Positions 31,141 through 39,531 of a stretch of 64,000 nucleotides of DNA are shown here, in pieces. The position numbers were made by a program, and so were the translations under genes. The notes beneath the pieces are model-generated. The model was not told where the DNA came from. It searched no databases and worked only from the letters and a program-made list of their open reading frames with translations. Location of the stretch: positions 30,197-94,196 of the forward strand of contig NZ_RXLQ01000021.1 in the NCBI RefSeq assembly GCF_003953935.1, read 5' to 3'. This DNA comes from Massilia atriviolacea. GTDB lineage: Bacteria > Pseudomonadota > Gammaproteobacteria > Burkholderiales > Burkholderiaceae_D. Position 1 is the first letter of the stretch. Each line of letters begins with the position of its first letter.

Positions 31141-32274
31141 ATGGCACCGAACAAAAAACACATCCCCTTCGCCGCAGCCGCCCTGCTGCTCGCTTCCCAG
31201 GCCGCGCTGGCGCAGGAGCAGGTCGTCAGGATCGGCGTGACCGGCCCGCTCTCGGGCGCGAATGCCTTCGCCGGCAAGGACAACGAAAACGGCGTGCGCC
31301 TCGCGCTGGAAGAATTGAACGCCAAAAAAATCAGCATCGCCGGCAAGCCCGTCAAGTTCGAACTCAAGTCCGAGGACGACCAGGGCGATCCGAAAGCCGG
31401 CGTGGTGGTCGCGCAAAAGCTGGTCGACGCCGGCGTGCGCTTCGTGCTCGGCCCGTACAACTCGGGCGTGGCCATTCCGGCCGCGCGCGTCTACAACGAC
31501 GCCGGCGCGCTCATGTCCACCGTCGGCACCAATCCCAAGGTGACCCAGAGCGGCTACCAGGGCGTGTTCCGCATCGTCGCCAGCGACACCCAGCTCGGCG
31601 CTTCCATGGCCGGCTACGCGGCCAGGCAGTTAAAGCTCAAGAACATCGGCGTGATCGACGACCGCACCGCCTTCGGCCAGGGCATCGCGATGGAATTCGT
31701 CAAGCAGGCCAAGGCCTCCGGCATCACCGTGGCGGGCCATGAGTTCACGACCGACAAGGCGACCGATTTCGCCGCCATCCTGACCAAGCTCAAGGCGAAG
31801 AACGTCGATGCGATTTTCTTCGGCGGCTATGCGCCCCAGGGCGCACCGATGGCGCGCCAGATGCGCGCGCTCGGCCTGAACGTCAAGCTGCTCGGCGGCG
31901 ACACCCTGTGCAGCCCGGAGATGGCCAAGCTGGGGGGCGACGCGGTCGGCGAGAACGTGCTGTGCGCCCAGGGCGGCGCGATCCTCGACAAGCAAGCCGA
32001 GGGCCCGGCCTTCCAGGCCCGCTACAAGGCGCGCTTCAAGCAGGCGCCCGACGTCTACGCAGCCTCGTTCTACGACCAGACCATGTTCATGGCGCAGGCC
32101 ATGAAGTCGGCCAACTCGCTCGATCCCTCCGTGGTGGCCGCCGCCATGCGCGCCAGCAGCTACAAGGGCGTGGTCGGCACCTATGCTTACGACGACAAGG
32201 GCAACATGAAGCAGTCGGCCGTCACCGTCTACACCTTCAAGAACGGCGCCCCGTCCGCGCTGGCGACTTACTGA
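31141..32274 (+). CDS. branched-chain amino acid-type ABC transporter substrate-binding protein
   Basis: 377 residues with a signal peptide (to about residue 24, AALAQ) and a Leu/Ile/Val-binding-protein fold: VRIGVTGPLSGANAFAGKDNENGVRLALEELN, VRFVLGPYNSGVAIPAA and IDDRTAFGQGIAMEF. The ATG has an AGGAG Shine-Dalgarno. No permease or ATPase genes are nearby, so it either serves a transporter encoded elsewhere or acts as an orphan binding protein. The next gene overlaps its stop by one base (TGATG), implying translational coupling to a DUF885 peptidase-like protein. Ligand is not predictable. Confidence 0.87.
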   Translation: MAPNKKHIPFAAAALLLASQAALAQEQVVRIGVTGPLSGANAFAGKDNENGVRLALEELNAKKISIAGKPVKFELKSEDDQGDPKAGVVVAQKLVDAGVRFVLGPYNSGVAIPAARVYNDAGALMSTVGTNPKVTQSGYQGVFRIVASDTQLGASMAGYAARQLKLKNIGVIDDRTAFGQGIAMEFVKQAKASGITVAGHEFTTDKATDFAAILTKLKAKNVDAIFFGGYAPQGAPMARQMRALGLNVKLLGGDTLCSPEMAKLGGDAVGENVLCAQGGAILDKQAEGPAFQARYKARFKQAPDVYAASFYDQTMFMAQAMKSANSLDPSVVAAAMRASSYKGVVGTYAYDDKGNMKQSAVTVYTFKNGAPSALATY

Positions 32275-34034
32275 TGCGCGGCGCGATGCTGCTGGCGGCG
32301 GCCCTGGGCGCGGCCGGCCTGTCCACGCACGCCGGCGCGCAGCCGCGCGCGGCGCTGACGCCGCCGCTGTCGCACTTCGCCATCGCGCAGCAGGCGATGC
32401 CGGCGTTTATCCAGCGCTACCAGCTCGATTACGCCAGTCTCGACAAACTGTACACGGTGGCCAACGGCACGGCGCGGGCGCGCCAGATGGAAGACTTCTT
32501 CACGCAGTGGCGCGCGGCGCTCGACGCGCTGCCGTTCGACAGCTACGGCGTGGAAGACCGCATCGACGCGGTCATGATGCGCAGCCAGATCGACTTCGAA
32601 CTGCGCGAACTGGCTGCGCGGCGCCAGCGCTTTGCCGAAGCCGAGCCGCTGGTGCCGTTTGCGCGTCCCCTGATCGACATGGCCGAAGCGCGCCGCACGA
32701 TGCAGGCGCAGGATGGCGCGGCCAGCGCGGCGGTCCTGCAGGGGGCGCTGCTGGCGGTGCGCAAGGCGCACGACGCGCTGCTGGCCGGGGCCGACATCCA
32801 TGCGCGCAAACCGATGGCCTCGCGCAGCGTGGCCAACCGCGCCGCGCAGGTGCTGGCGTCCACCGCGCGCGACCTGAAGGCCTGGTACGCCTACTACGAA
32901 GGCTACGATCCGCAGCTCACCTGGTGGGTCAAGCGTCCGTATGCGGACCTGGACAAGGCGATGGGCGAGTATGCGGCCAGCCTGAACGAACGGCTGGTCG
33001 GCAAGGCCTCGGCCAGACTGCTCAATGTGACGGGCGACCCGATCGGGCGCGACGGCTTGCTCAGCGCCCTGCAGCGCGAGATGATCCCGTACACGCCGGA
33101 AGAATTGATGGCGCTGGCCGAGAAAGAGCTGGCCTGGGGCGAGGCCGAACTGCGCAAGGCCTCGGCCGAGATGGGCTTCGGCGCCGACTGGCACGCGGCC
33201 ATGGAAAAGGTGAAGACCACCTACGTGGCGCCGGGCGAGCAGCCGGCCATGGTGCGGCGCCTGGCCAAGGAAGCGATCGACTACATGGAGGCCAACAGGC
33301 TGGTGACGGTGCCGGAAGTGGCGCGCCGCAGCTGGCGCATGGACATGCTCTCGCCCGAGAGCCAGTTGATCAGCCCCTTCTTCCTGGGCGGCGACACGAT
33401 CCTGGTGTCCTACCCCACGGCCGAGATGACGCACGAGCAGAAGATGATGTCGATGCGCGGGAATAACCCGCACTTCTCGCGCGCGACCGTGCAGCACGAG
33501 CTGATTCCGGGCCACCACCTGCAACTGTTCATGGCCGACCGCTACCAGCCGCAGCGCCGCCTGTTCGACTCGCCCTTCTACGTCGAAGGCTGGGCCGTGT
33601 ACTGGGAGATGCTGCTGTACGAGCGCAATTTCGCGGTCACGCCGGAAGACCGCATCGGCATGATGTTCTGGCGTAATCACCGCGCCGCGCGCATCCTGTT
33701 CTCGCTCGGTTTCCACATGGGCAAAATCACGCCCGAGCAGGCGGTCGACATGCTGATACAACGCGTCGGCCATGAGCCGGACAATGCGCGCGCCGAGGTG
33801 CGGCGCTCGTTCAACGGCGACTATCCGCCGCTGTACCAGGCCGGCTACATGGTCGGCGCGCTGCAACTGCGCGAACTGAAACGCGAGCTGGTCGACGGCG
33901 GCAAGATGAGCTTGCTGGACTACCACGACCGGATTCTCGACGGCGGCATGCTGCCGATCGAACTGGTGCGCGCGCGCCTCAAGAACGAGAAGGTGGCGCG
34001 CGACTTCAGGCCGGGCTGGCGCTTCTACAAGTAG
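32274..34034 (+). CDS. exported DUF885-family (peptidase-like) protein
   Basis: 586 residues with a signal peptide (MRGAMLLAAALGAAGLSTHAGA). The DUF885 zinc-type motif HELIPGHH is near residue 408, with a downstream EGWAVYWEM segment typical of the family. DUF885 proteins are predicted metallopeptidases; some act on peptides or dipeptide-like compounds. The ATG overlaps the stop of the amino-acid binding protein gene by one base, which suggests that hydrolysis of a peptide and capture of a released amino acid may be linked. A second DUF885 protein of different sequence is at 37687-39495. Confidence 0.8.
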   Translation: MRGAMLLAAALGAAGLSTHAGAQPRAALTPPLSHFAIAQQAMPAFIQRYQLDYASLDKLYTVANGTARARQMEDFFTQWRAALDALPFDSYGVEDRIDAVMMRSQIDFELRELAARRQRFAEAEPLVPFARPLIDMAEARRTMQAQDGAASAAVLQGALLAVRKAHDALLAGADIHARKPMASRSVANRAAQVLASTARDLKAWYAYYEGYDPQLTWWVKRPYADLDKAMGEYAASLNERLVGKASARLLNVTGDPIGRDGLLSALQREMIPYTPEELMALAEKELAWGEAELRKASAEMGFGADWHAAMEKVKTTYVAPGEQPAMVRRLAKEAIDYMEANRLVTVPEVARRSWRMDMLSPESQLISPFFLGGDTILVSYPTAEMTHEQKMMSMRGNNPHFSRATVQHELIPGHHLQLFMADRYQPQRRLFDSPFYVEGWAVYWEMLLYERNFAVTPEDRIGMMFWRNHRAARILFSLGFHMGKITPEQAVDMLIQRVGHEPDNARAEVRRSFNGDYPPLYQAGYMVGALQLRELKRELVDGGKMSLLDYHDRILDGGMLPIELVRARLKNEKVARDFRPGWRFYK

Positions 34035-34047
34035 CCTAGCGCGGACC

Positions 34048-34353
34048 TCAGCGCCGCAGGCGCTTGAGGAACACCGTCATCTCGCGCGAGGACTGGAGGT
34101 CGCCCTGCTTCACGGCGACCTCCAGTCCTTTGTTCCATGCCGCTTCCGCGTCCTGCGGGCGCTCCAGCGCCAGCCACGCTTTGCCGAGCAGCTTCCAGGC
34201 GGCCGAATGGGCCGGATTGCGCTCGGTGGCCTGGCGCAGATGCAGGGCCGCCGCCGCCGCGTCGCCTTCTTTCAGGCAGGCGTTACCCAGGCCGAAGCGC
34301 AGCAGGGCATTGTCGCGCCCCGCTGCCAGCAGTTGTTCCAGTCGTTCGCGCAT
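34048..34353 (-). CDS. small tetratricopeptide-repeat protein
   Basis: 101 residues comprising about two to three TPR units (LLRFGLGNACLKEGDAAAAALHLRQA; AAWKLLGKAWLALERPQDAEAAWNKGL) and no signal peptide. A strong AAGGAGG lies five bases before the ATG and overlaps the end of the DUF2165 gene, so it is probably the third gene of the MFS-DUF2165-TPR operon. TPR proteins mediate protein-protein contacts; the partner is unknown. Confidence 0.8.
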   Translation of the reverse strand: MRERLEQLLAAGRDNALLRFGLGNACLKEGDAAAAALHLRQATERNPAHSAAWKLLGKAWLALERPQDAEAAWNKGLEVAVKQGDLQSSREMTVFLKRLRR

Positions 34354-34364
34354 CGCGCCCTCCT

Positions 34365-34850
34365 TCAGGCCAGCGGCAGGTTAAACAGCAAAAAGGCCGC
34401 CACGCTCCACACCAGCAGCCCGATATGCGTCAGTTGCAGGCTCTCCTGCCGGATCCAGTAGCCGAACCACAGGCCGCCCAAGTGCATCGCGAACAGGAAG
34501 GCGGCGAAGCCGCTCATGGCCAGGTTGAGCGCCGCACGCGCGGCCGCCAGGTCCTGGCCGATCGCCAGCGTATATGCGCCAGACCAGCAGGCCCCGGCGG
34601 CGGCGATCTGCAACGCCAGCACGAGCAGCAGCGCACAACGCGCCAGCGCTGGCGAAGCGAGGGCGCGCGCCAGCAGCGCTGTCGCGACCGCCGGCGCCTG
34701 CCTGAGCGGCGCCATCGACATGGTGGCGCCGATCGCCCCGGCCGACCCGGCGAAGGCCTGCAGGTTGTTGATGACGGCAATCGACAGCCAGGCCGCCAGT
34801 CCCAGCGCGTGCACCGACTGGAACAGCCAGATGGAGGACGCGGTGCTCAT
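34365..34850 (-). CDS. DUF2165-like small integral membrane protein
   Basis: 161 residues with four predicted membrane helices (near 12-32, 70-92, 108-130 and 140-158). The segment AWLSIAVINNLQAF and the GLWFGYW region resemble DUF2165, a family of unknown function. Its ATG overlaps the stop of the MFS gene by four bases (ATGA), so the two are translationally coupled. A much longer open frame through the MFS gene in another phase is spurious. Function unknown; association with the transporter suggests an accessory role. Confidence 0.75.
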   Translation of the reverse strand: MSTASSIWLFQSVHALGLAAWLSIAVINNLQAFAGSAGAIGATMSMAPLRQAPAVATALLARALASPALARCALLLVLALQIAAAGACWSGAYTLAIGQDLAAARAALNLAMSGFAAFLFAMHLGGLWFGYWIRQESLQLTHIGLLVWSVAAFLLFNLPLA

Positions 34851-36268
34851 GCGCCGTCTCCGTGTCCGCCTGCGATGCGGCGCGCCAGCAGCGCCGCCAG
34901 TGCCGGCGCCAGCGCGAAGCTGGCGAACAGCCACAGCGCCGCCGACTGCGCCCCCGCCTTGCCTCCCGGCGCGCTCAGGCCGGCGGCGTTGGCCACCAGC
35001 CCCGCCACCGCCGCGCCGATCGCCATGCCGTACAACTGCACGGTGGTGATCGCGGCCGAGGCCAGGCCGCCCTCGCCGGCCGGGGCCAGCGTCAGCACGC
35101 GCGTGAGCAGATGCGGCCAGCCCAGGCCCACGCCGGCGCCGGCGCCGGCCAGCGCCACGCCGTACAAGAGCATCAGCATGGCGGGCGAGAGCGCGTCGCC
35201 GGCCGGCACCAGCAAGGCCAGCGCCGCCAGGCTGAGCGCCCCCAGTACCGGGCCGGCGCGCAGCATGCCCGCCGCCGCCGCGCCCTGGCGTCCGGACGAG
35301 AGCATGGAGCTCAGGCTCCAGCCGGCCGCCATGGCCGCCGTCAGGTAACCGGCGGCCAGCGGCGTGTAGCCGTGCAGGGTCTGCAAAAAGTAGGGCACGT
35401 AGATTTCGGTGGTGGTGCCGACCAACAGCAGCGCCACGCTGGCATACACCGCGCCCAGCGGCGAGGCCGGCGCGCAGGTTCCGGACGGCAGCAGGCGCAC
35501 GTGCGAGCGGCGCTCGACCAGCATGGCCGCCACGCCGAGCGCGATCCCGGCCGCCACGCCGGCGCCCTGCCAGGCCAGCGCGCGCGACAGGCCGCCCGCC
35601 GCCACCGCCAGCACCGAGGCGGCCAGCAAGGCGATCTGGGTCAGCGGGATCGCCGGTGGCGCCGACGCCGCAGCCGCCGGACGCAGCCGCGCCGCCACCA
35701 GCAGCGCCTGCAGCAGGGCCGCCGGCAGCAGGGTCCAGAAGGCCCAGCGCCAGTGCCCGGCCTGGGCGAACAGGCCGCCCACGGCCGGCCCGCACAGGGT
35801 GGCCACGCCCCACATGCCCGACACCAGCGCCACCGCGCGCGGCCACAGGGGCGCGGGGAACACCACGCGGATCAGCGCGTAGCTCAGGGCCGCCAGGGCG
35901 CCCCCGCCCAGGCCCTGCACGCTGCGCCCGGCCAGCATCCACGGCATCGACATCGCACTGGCGCAGGCGGCCGAACCGAGCGCGAAGATGCCGAGCGCCG
36001 CCAGGCAGGCCCCGCGCGGACCGGCGCCGGCCAGCAGGCGCACCGACAGCGCCGCGCCGACGATCGAGGCCACCACGAACAGGGTGGTGTTCCAGGCGTA
36101 CCAGTCCAGCCCACCGATATCGCGCACCACCGACGGCAGCACGGTGGTGACGATGTGGACGTTAATCGCGTGCAGCGCGACGCCCCCGGTCAGGGCCAGG
36201 GCCAGCAGGCCGTTTTGGCCGGAAAACAGGGTGCCCCAGGAGGCGGTGGCGGGTGAGGCAGTGGACAT
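34847..36268 (-). CDS. major facilitator superfamily transporter (DHA2-like)
   Basis: 473 residues of almost continuous membrane helices, consistent with the 14-helix drug:H+ antiporter type. Visible family features are ATTVLPSVVRDIGGL-like HIVTTVLPSVVRDIGG in helix 1 and GRSVQGLGGGALAALSYALI, the antiporter motif C-like region. It is the first gene of a three-gene leftward unit and diverges, across 70 bp, from a regulator with an Fe-S-type cysteine cluster, which is the likely controller. Substrate is not predictable. Confidence 0.85.
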   Translation of the reverse strand: MSTASPATASWGTLFSGQNGLLALALTGGVALHAINVHIVTTVLPSVVRDIGGLDWYAWNTTLFVVASIVGAALSVRLLAGAGPRGACLAALGIFALGSAACASAMSMPWMLAGRSVQGLGGGALAALSYALIRVVFPAPLWPRAVALVSGMWGVATLCGPAVGGLFAQAGHWRWAFWTLLPAALLQALLVAARLRPAAAASAPPAIPLTQIALLAASVLAVAAGGLSRALAWQGAGVAAGIALGVAAMLVERRSHVRLLPSGTCAPASPLGAVYASVALLLVGTTTEIYVPYFLQTLHGYTPLAAGYLTAAMAAGWSLSSMLSSGRQGAAAAGMLRAGPVLGALSLAALALLVPAGDALSPAMLMLLYGVALAGAGAGVGLGWPHLLTRVLTLAPAGEGGLASAAITTVQLYGMAIGAAVAGLVANAAGLSAPGGKAGAQSAALWLFASFALAPALAALLARRIAGGHGDGA

Positions 36269-36338
36269 GGCGCGTTATCGACAGGACTTCGGGATTGGCT
36301 TAATATGCAAGAAAACGTTTGGATAATAAGGCTGAACC

Positions 36339-37007
36339 GTGAATTACGCAAGCAAATCGTTGGATAACTCGGCCGATGGCAAGCCGGCCGAGCGCATCCT
36401 GTTTTTTCTCAAGTCCAAGGGTCCCAGCCCCACCGCCAGGCTGGCGCAGATGCTGGACATGACGCCGGAAGCGGCGCGCCAGCAGGTGCAGAAGCTGCTG
36501 GCGGCCGGCTTGATCGCCGGCCGCCAGCAGGAAGCGGCGGGGGTCGGGCGGCCGCGCCAGGACTGGGTGCTGACCGAGGCCGGCAACCGGCGCTTTCCGG
36601 ACACGCACGCGCAGATGACGGTGCAGCTGATCGGATCGATCCGCCAGCTGTTCGGCGAGGAGGGGCTGGACAAGCTGGTGGCGCAGCGCGAAAGCGAGGC
36701 GCGCGCGCTGTACCGCCAGGCCTGCGCCGGCCCCACCCTGGAGGAACGGCTGGCGCAGCTGGCCGCGATCCGCACCGAGGAAGGCTACATGGCGCGCATC
36801 GAGTCCGATGAACAGGGCTGGCTGCTGATCGAAGACCACTGCCCGATCTGCGCGGCGGCGCGCGCCTGCCAGGGTTTTTGCCGCTCCGAGCTGCAGCTGT
36901 TCGCCGAGATCGCCGGCCCGGCCGCCAGCGTGACGCGCGAGCAGCATGTGCTGGCCGGCGCCACGCGCTGTGTTTACCGGATCGCGCCGCGACAAGAACC
37001 AGCTTGA
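36339..37007 (+). CDS. winged-helix regulator with CxxC-x5-C-x3-C cluster (SufR-like)
   Basis: 222 residues. An N-terminal winged helix (ERILFFLKSKGPSPTARLAQMLDMTPEAARQQVQKL) is followed by a C-terminal domain with DHCPICAAARACQGFCRSEL: C168, C171, C177 and C181. This is the COG2345 group, in which SufR uses similarly placed cysteines to hold a 4Fe-4S cluster. It starts at GTG with AAGG eight bases upstream; no earlier ATG fits. It diverges from the MFS transporter operon and may repress it in response to redox or iron status. The signal sensed is inference. Confidence 0.78.
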   Translation: MNYASKSLDNSADGKPAERILFFLKSKGPSPTARLAQMLDMTPEAARQQVQKLLAAGLIAGRQQEAAGVGRPRQDWVLTEAGNRRFPDTHAQMTVQLIGSIRQLFGEEGLDKLVAQRESEARALYRQACAGPTLEERLAQLAAIRTEEGYMARIESDEQGWLLIEDHCPICAAARACQGFCRSELQLFAEIAGPAASVTREQHVLAGATRCVYRIAPRQEPA

Positions 37008-37061
37008 TCGATGCGGCCGGAGTGACTATGCTTCGCGCATCTCAATTACTGCGGAGCTGGC

Positions 37062-37391
37062 ATGACAATCCCCAAACCCTCAGGCATCGGCAAGCTGTTC
37101 GTCGCCGCCTGCCTGATCGAAGGCCTGACCTGGACCGGCCTGTTGATCGGCATGTTCCTCAAATACACGCTGGAAGTGACCGACCTGGGCGTGTGGCTGT
37201 TCGGCCGCCTGCACGGGGTGGCGTTCATGTTCTACGTGGTAGTGACGGTACTGGCCGCGCTGCGCCTGCGCTGGCCATGGTGGGCGACCCTGATCGCCGT
37301 GCTGGCCGCCGTGCCGCCGCTGGTGACGATTCCGCTGGAAATCTGGTTCAAGCGCCGTGGCATGCTGGGCCAGGCGCCGGCGGTGCGCTGA
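37062..37391 (+). CDS. DUF3817 small membrane protein
   Basis: 109 residues with three predicted helices. GLTWTGLLIGMFLKYTLEV and VWLFGRLHGVAFMFYVVVT match the DUF3817 pattern (the RLHG core). ATG preceded by GGAG. It follows the SufR-like regulator by 54 bp on the same strand and may be co-transcribed. Function of the family is unknown. Confidence 0.8.
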   Translation: MTIPKPSGIGKLFVAACLIEGLTWTGLLIGMFLKYTLEVTDLGVWLFGRLHGVAFMFYVVVTVLAALRLRWPWWATLIAVLAAVPPLVTIPLEIWFKRRGMLGQAPAVR

Positions 37392-37399
37392 CAAAACAA

Positions 37400-37427
37400 A
37401 GCCGCTCCCGAACACCGGGGAGCGGCT
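37400..37427 (-). terminator. GC-rich hairpin with T-run on minus strand
   Basis: AGCCGCTCCC and GGGAGCGGCT form a 10-bp stem with an 8-base loop. The A-rich stretch before it (ACAAAACAAA) becomes a T-run on the minus strand, so the hairpin is oriented to stop leftward transcription, yet it sits just after a rightward gene; it may work in both directions. The rest of the gap 37392-37686 shows nothing else that I can support. Confidence 0.5.
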
Positions 37428-37686
37428 CGAATGGCAGCGGCCACATGCTCGGCGCGAGGCGCTGCAAGCGGGCTTGCCTGGGCCGGCCGGCATTCGCAGT
37501 TTGCCGGCTCGGCGGGAGACATCGTCAGGCGTCGATCATACGCGCGGGCACGCCGTGACGACAATACAAAATGCCATTCGTGCGCGCAGCGCCGATCAGG
37601 CAAATCTATCGGCTTCCGGCCACCGTTCCGCACCCGGAAAATCGCGTATCCTGTCTGCCGCGACCATTTTTCACCGGATAACTACT

Positions 37687-39495
37687 ATGCATAAAACGCT
37701 TGCCAAGACTGCGCTGTGGACGGCGCTCGCCCTGACCTTCGCGCCCGCCCCGGCGCTGGCCGCGCCGCCGGCCGGCAAGGTATCGGGCGTGGTGTCGGCC
37801 CAGGCCAGGAAGCAGCTCGACACGCTCGCCGCCGACTACTACGAAGCGGTGGCGCGCTTCGACCCGGTCGAGGCCACCGAGCGCGGCGACAATCGCTTCG
37901 ACGACCAGATCGGCATGAGCATCGGCCCCAAGGAGCGGGCGCGCCAGAACGCCCGCTACAACGTGTTCCTGAACCGCCTGCACGGCATCGACCGGCGCAC
38001 GCTCGACCTGCGTTCGCAGACCAATTACGACGTGCTCGAATTCGAGTTGAACAGCCTGCTGTCGTTTTCCAACCTGCCGGAACTGATGCTGCCGCTGAAC
38101 CAGATGGACAGCCTGCCGGTCACCCTGGCCAACTACGCCGGCGGCGACGCCGCCCAGCCCCTGAAGACGGTCAAGCAGTACAAGGCTTACCTGAACCGCC
38201 TGACGCAGCTGCCGGCATGGATCGACCAGGCCATCGCCAACATGCGCGAAGGGATGCGCGTGAACGTCACCTTGCCGCGCGCGGCGGTGGTGTCGATGCT
38301 GCCGCAGTACCAGAAGCTGGCCGGCGCGAAGGCCGAAGAGAGCATCTATTACAGCCCGATCCGCAAGATGCCTGCCGCTTTTTCGGCTGCCGACAAGGCG
38401 CAGCTGACGGCCGCCTACCGCAAGGCGATCGACGGCAAGCTGGCGCCGGCGCTGGCGCGCCTGGCCGCCTTTATCGAACAGGACTACCTGCCGGCGGCGC
38501 GCACGAGCACCGGCTGGAGCGCCCTGCCCGAGGGCAGGCAGTGGTACGAAAAGAGCGTGGCGGTGCGCACCACCACCGACCTCGCGCCGGAAGCCATCCA
38601 CACGATCGGCCTGGCCGAAGTGGCGCGCATCCAGGCCGAATACGGCGTGGTGGGACCGAAGATGGGCTACACCGGACCGGCCGCGGGCCTGCCGGCGTGG
38701 GTGTCGCAGCAGGCAAAGTACAAGCCGTTCAAGACCGAGCAGGAAGTGATCGACGTCTACCGCAAGCTCGACGCGCTGCTGCGCACCAAGCTGCCGGCCT
38801 TGTTCACCCTGATGCCGAAGGCGCCGCTGGACCTGCGCCTGGAACCGGAACTGTCGCGCGCGACCGCGTCCGACCACTACACGGCGCCGGCCATGGACGG
38901 TTCGCGCCCGGGCGTGTTCTGGTCGGTGGTGAACGATCCGACCCAGTACGGCAGCACCGGCATGGTGACCCTGTTCCTGCACGAGGGCCAGCCGGGCCAC
39001 CACTTCCACATCGCCCTGCTGCAGGAGCTGGACTTGCCCAAGTTCCGCCAGTTCAGCGGCAACACGGCCTACACCGAAGGCTGGGCGCTGTACGCGGAAA
39101 CCCTGGGCAAGGAGATGGGGCTGTTCGACAAGCCGGAGGATTACTTCGGCCACCTGAACGATGAAATGCTGCGCGCGGTGCGGCTGGTGGTCGATACCGG
39201 CATGCACGCCAAGGGCTGGACGCGCGAGCAGTCGATCCAGTACATGCGCGACACGCTGGGCTATCCGGAGTCGTCGGCGAAAAGCGAGACCGAGCGTTAC
39301 ATGGTGTGGCCGGGGCAGGCGCTCGGCTACAAGATCGGCGCGCTCAAGATCGCCGAACTGCGGCGCCGCGCGGAGGCGGCACTGGGCGACAAATTCAGCC
39401 TGCCGAAGTTCCACGAGATCGTGCTGGAAGACGGCACCCTGCCGCTGTCGCTGCTGGAAGCGAAGGTCAATCGCTGGATCGAGAAGAACCAGTAA
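37687..39495 (+). CDS. exported DUF885-family (peptidase-like) protein, second paralogue
   Basis: 602 residues with a signal peptide (MHKTLAKTALWTALALTFAPAPALA). The motif HEGQPGHH is near residue 430, followed by NTAYTEGWALYAETLG, as in DUF885. It aligns only distantly with the 32274-34034 protein, so this is an old paralogue. The frame is preceded by about 290 bp without genes. It ends in a hairpin that it shares with a convergent M14 carboxypeptidase. Likely a periplasmic metallopeptidase; no substrate can be given. Confidence 0.82.
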   Translation: MHKTLAKTALWTALALTFAPAPALAAPPAGKVSGVVSAQARKQLDTLAADYYEAVARFDPVEATERGDNRFDDQIGMSIGPKERARQNARYNVFLNRLHGIDRRTLDLRSQTNYDVLEFELNSLLSFSNLPELMLPLNQMDSLPVTLANYAGGDAAQPLKTVKQYKAYLNRLTQLPAWIDQAIANMREGMRVNVTLPRAAVVSMLPQYQKLAGAKAEESIYYSPIRKMPAAFSAADKAQLTAAYRKAIDGKLAPALARLAAFIEQDYLPAARTSTGWSALPEGRQWYEKSVAVRTTTDLAPEAIHTIGLAEVARIQAEYGVVGPKMGYTGPAAGLPAWVSQQAKYKPFKTEQEVIDVYRKLDALLRTKLPALFTLMPKAPLDLRLEPELSRATASDHYTAPAMDGSRPGVFWSVVNDPTQYGSTGMVTLFLHEGQPGHHFHIALLQELDLPKFRQFSGNTAYTEGWALYAETLGKEMGLFDKPEDYFGHLNDEMLRAVRLVVDTGMHAKGWTREQSIQYMRDTLGYPESSAKSETERYMVWPGQALGYKIGALKIAELRRRAEAALGDKFSLPKFHEIVLEDGTLPLSLLEAKVNRWIEKNQ

Positions 39496-39502
39496 ACCAG
39501 CA

Positions 39503-39528
39503 GGGGGAACGCAGCCGTTCCCCCGTTT
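39503..39528. terminator. convergent terminator hairpin
   Basis: GGGGGAACG and CGTTCCCCC form a perfect 9-bp stem around a CAGC loop, followed by GTTT on the plus strand, between the convergent stops at 39495 and 39532. It probably ends the DUF885 transcript. Confidence 0.6.
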
Positions 39529-39531
39529 CGC

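Noticed and set aside
34851..35942. Long frame extending the DUF2165 protein upstream
   Set aside because: It runs through the MFS gene in another phase with low-complexity sequence; the ATGA overlap start is better.
37400..37427. Terminator of the DUF3817 gene
   Set aside because: The T-run is on the minus strand, so it is listed as a minus-oriented hairpin and not as a confident terminator of the rightward gene.
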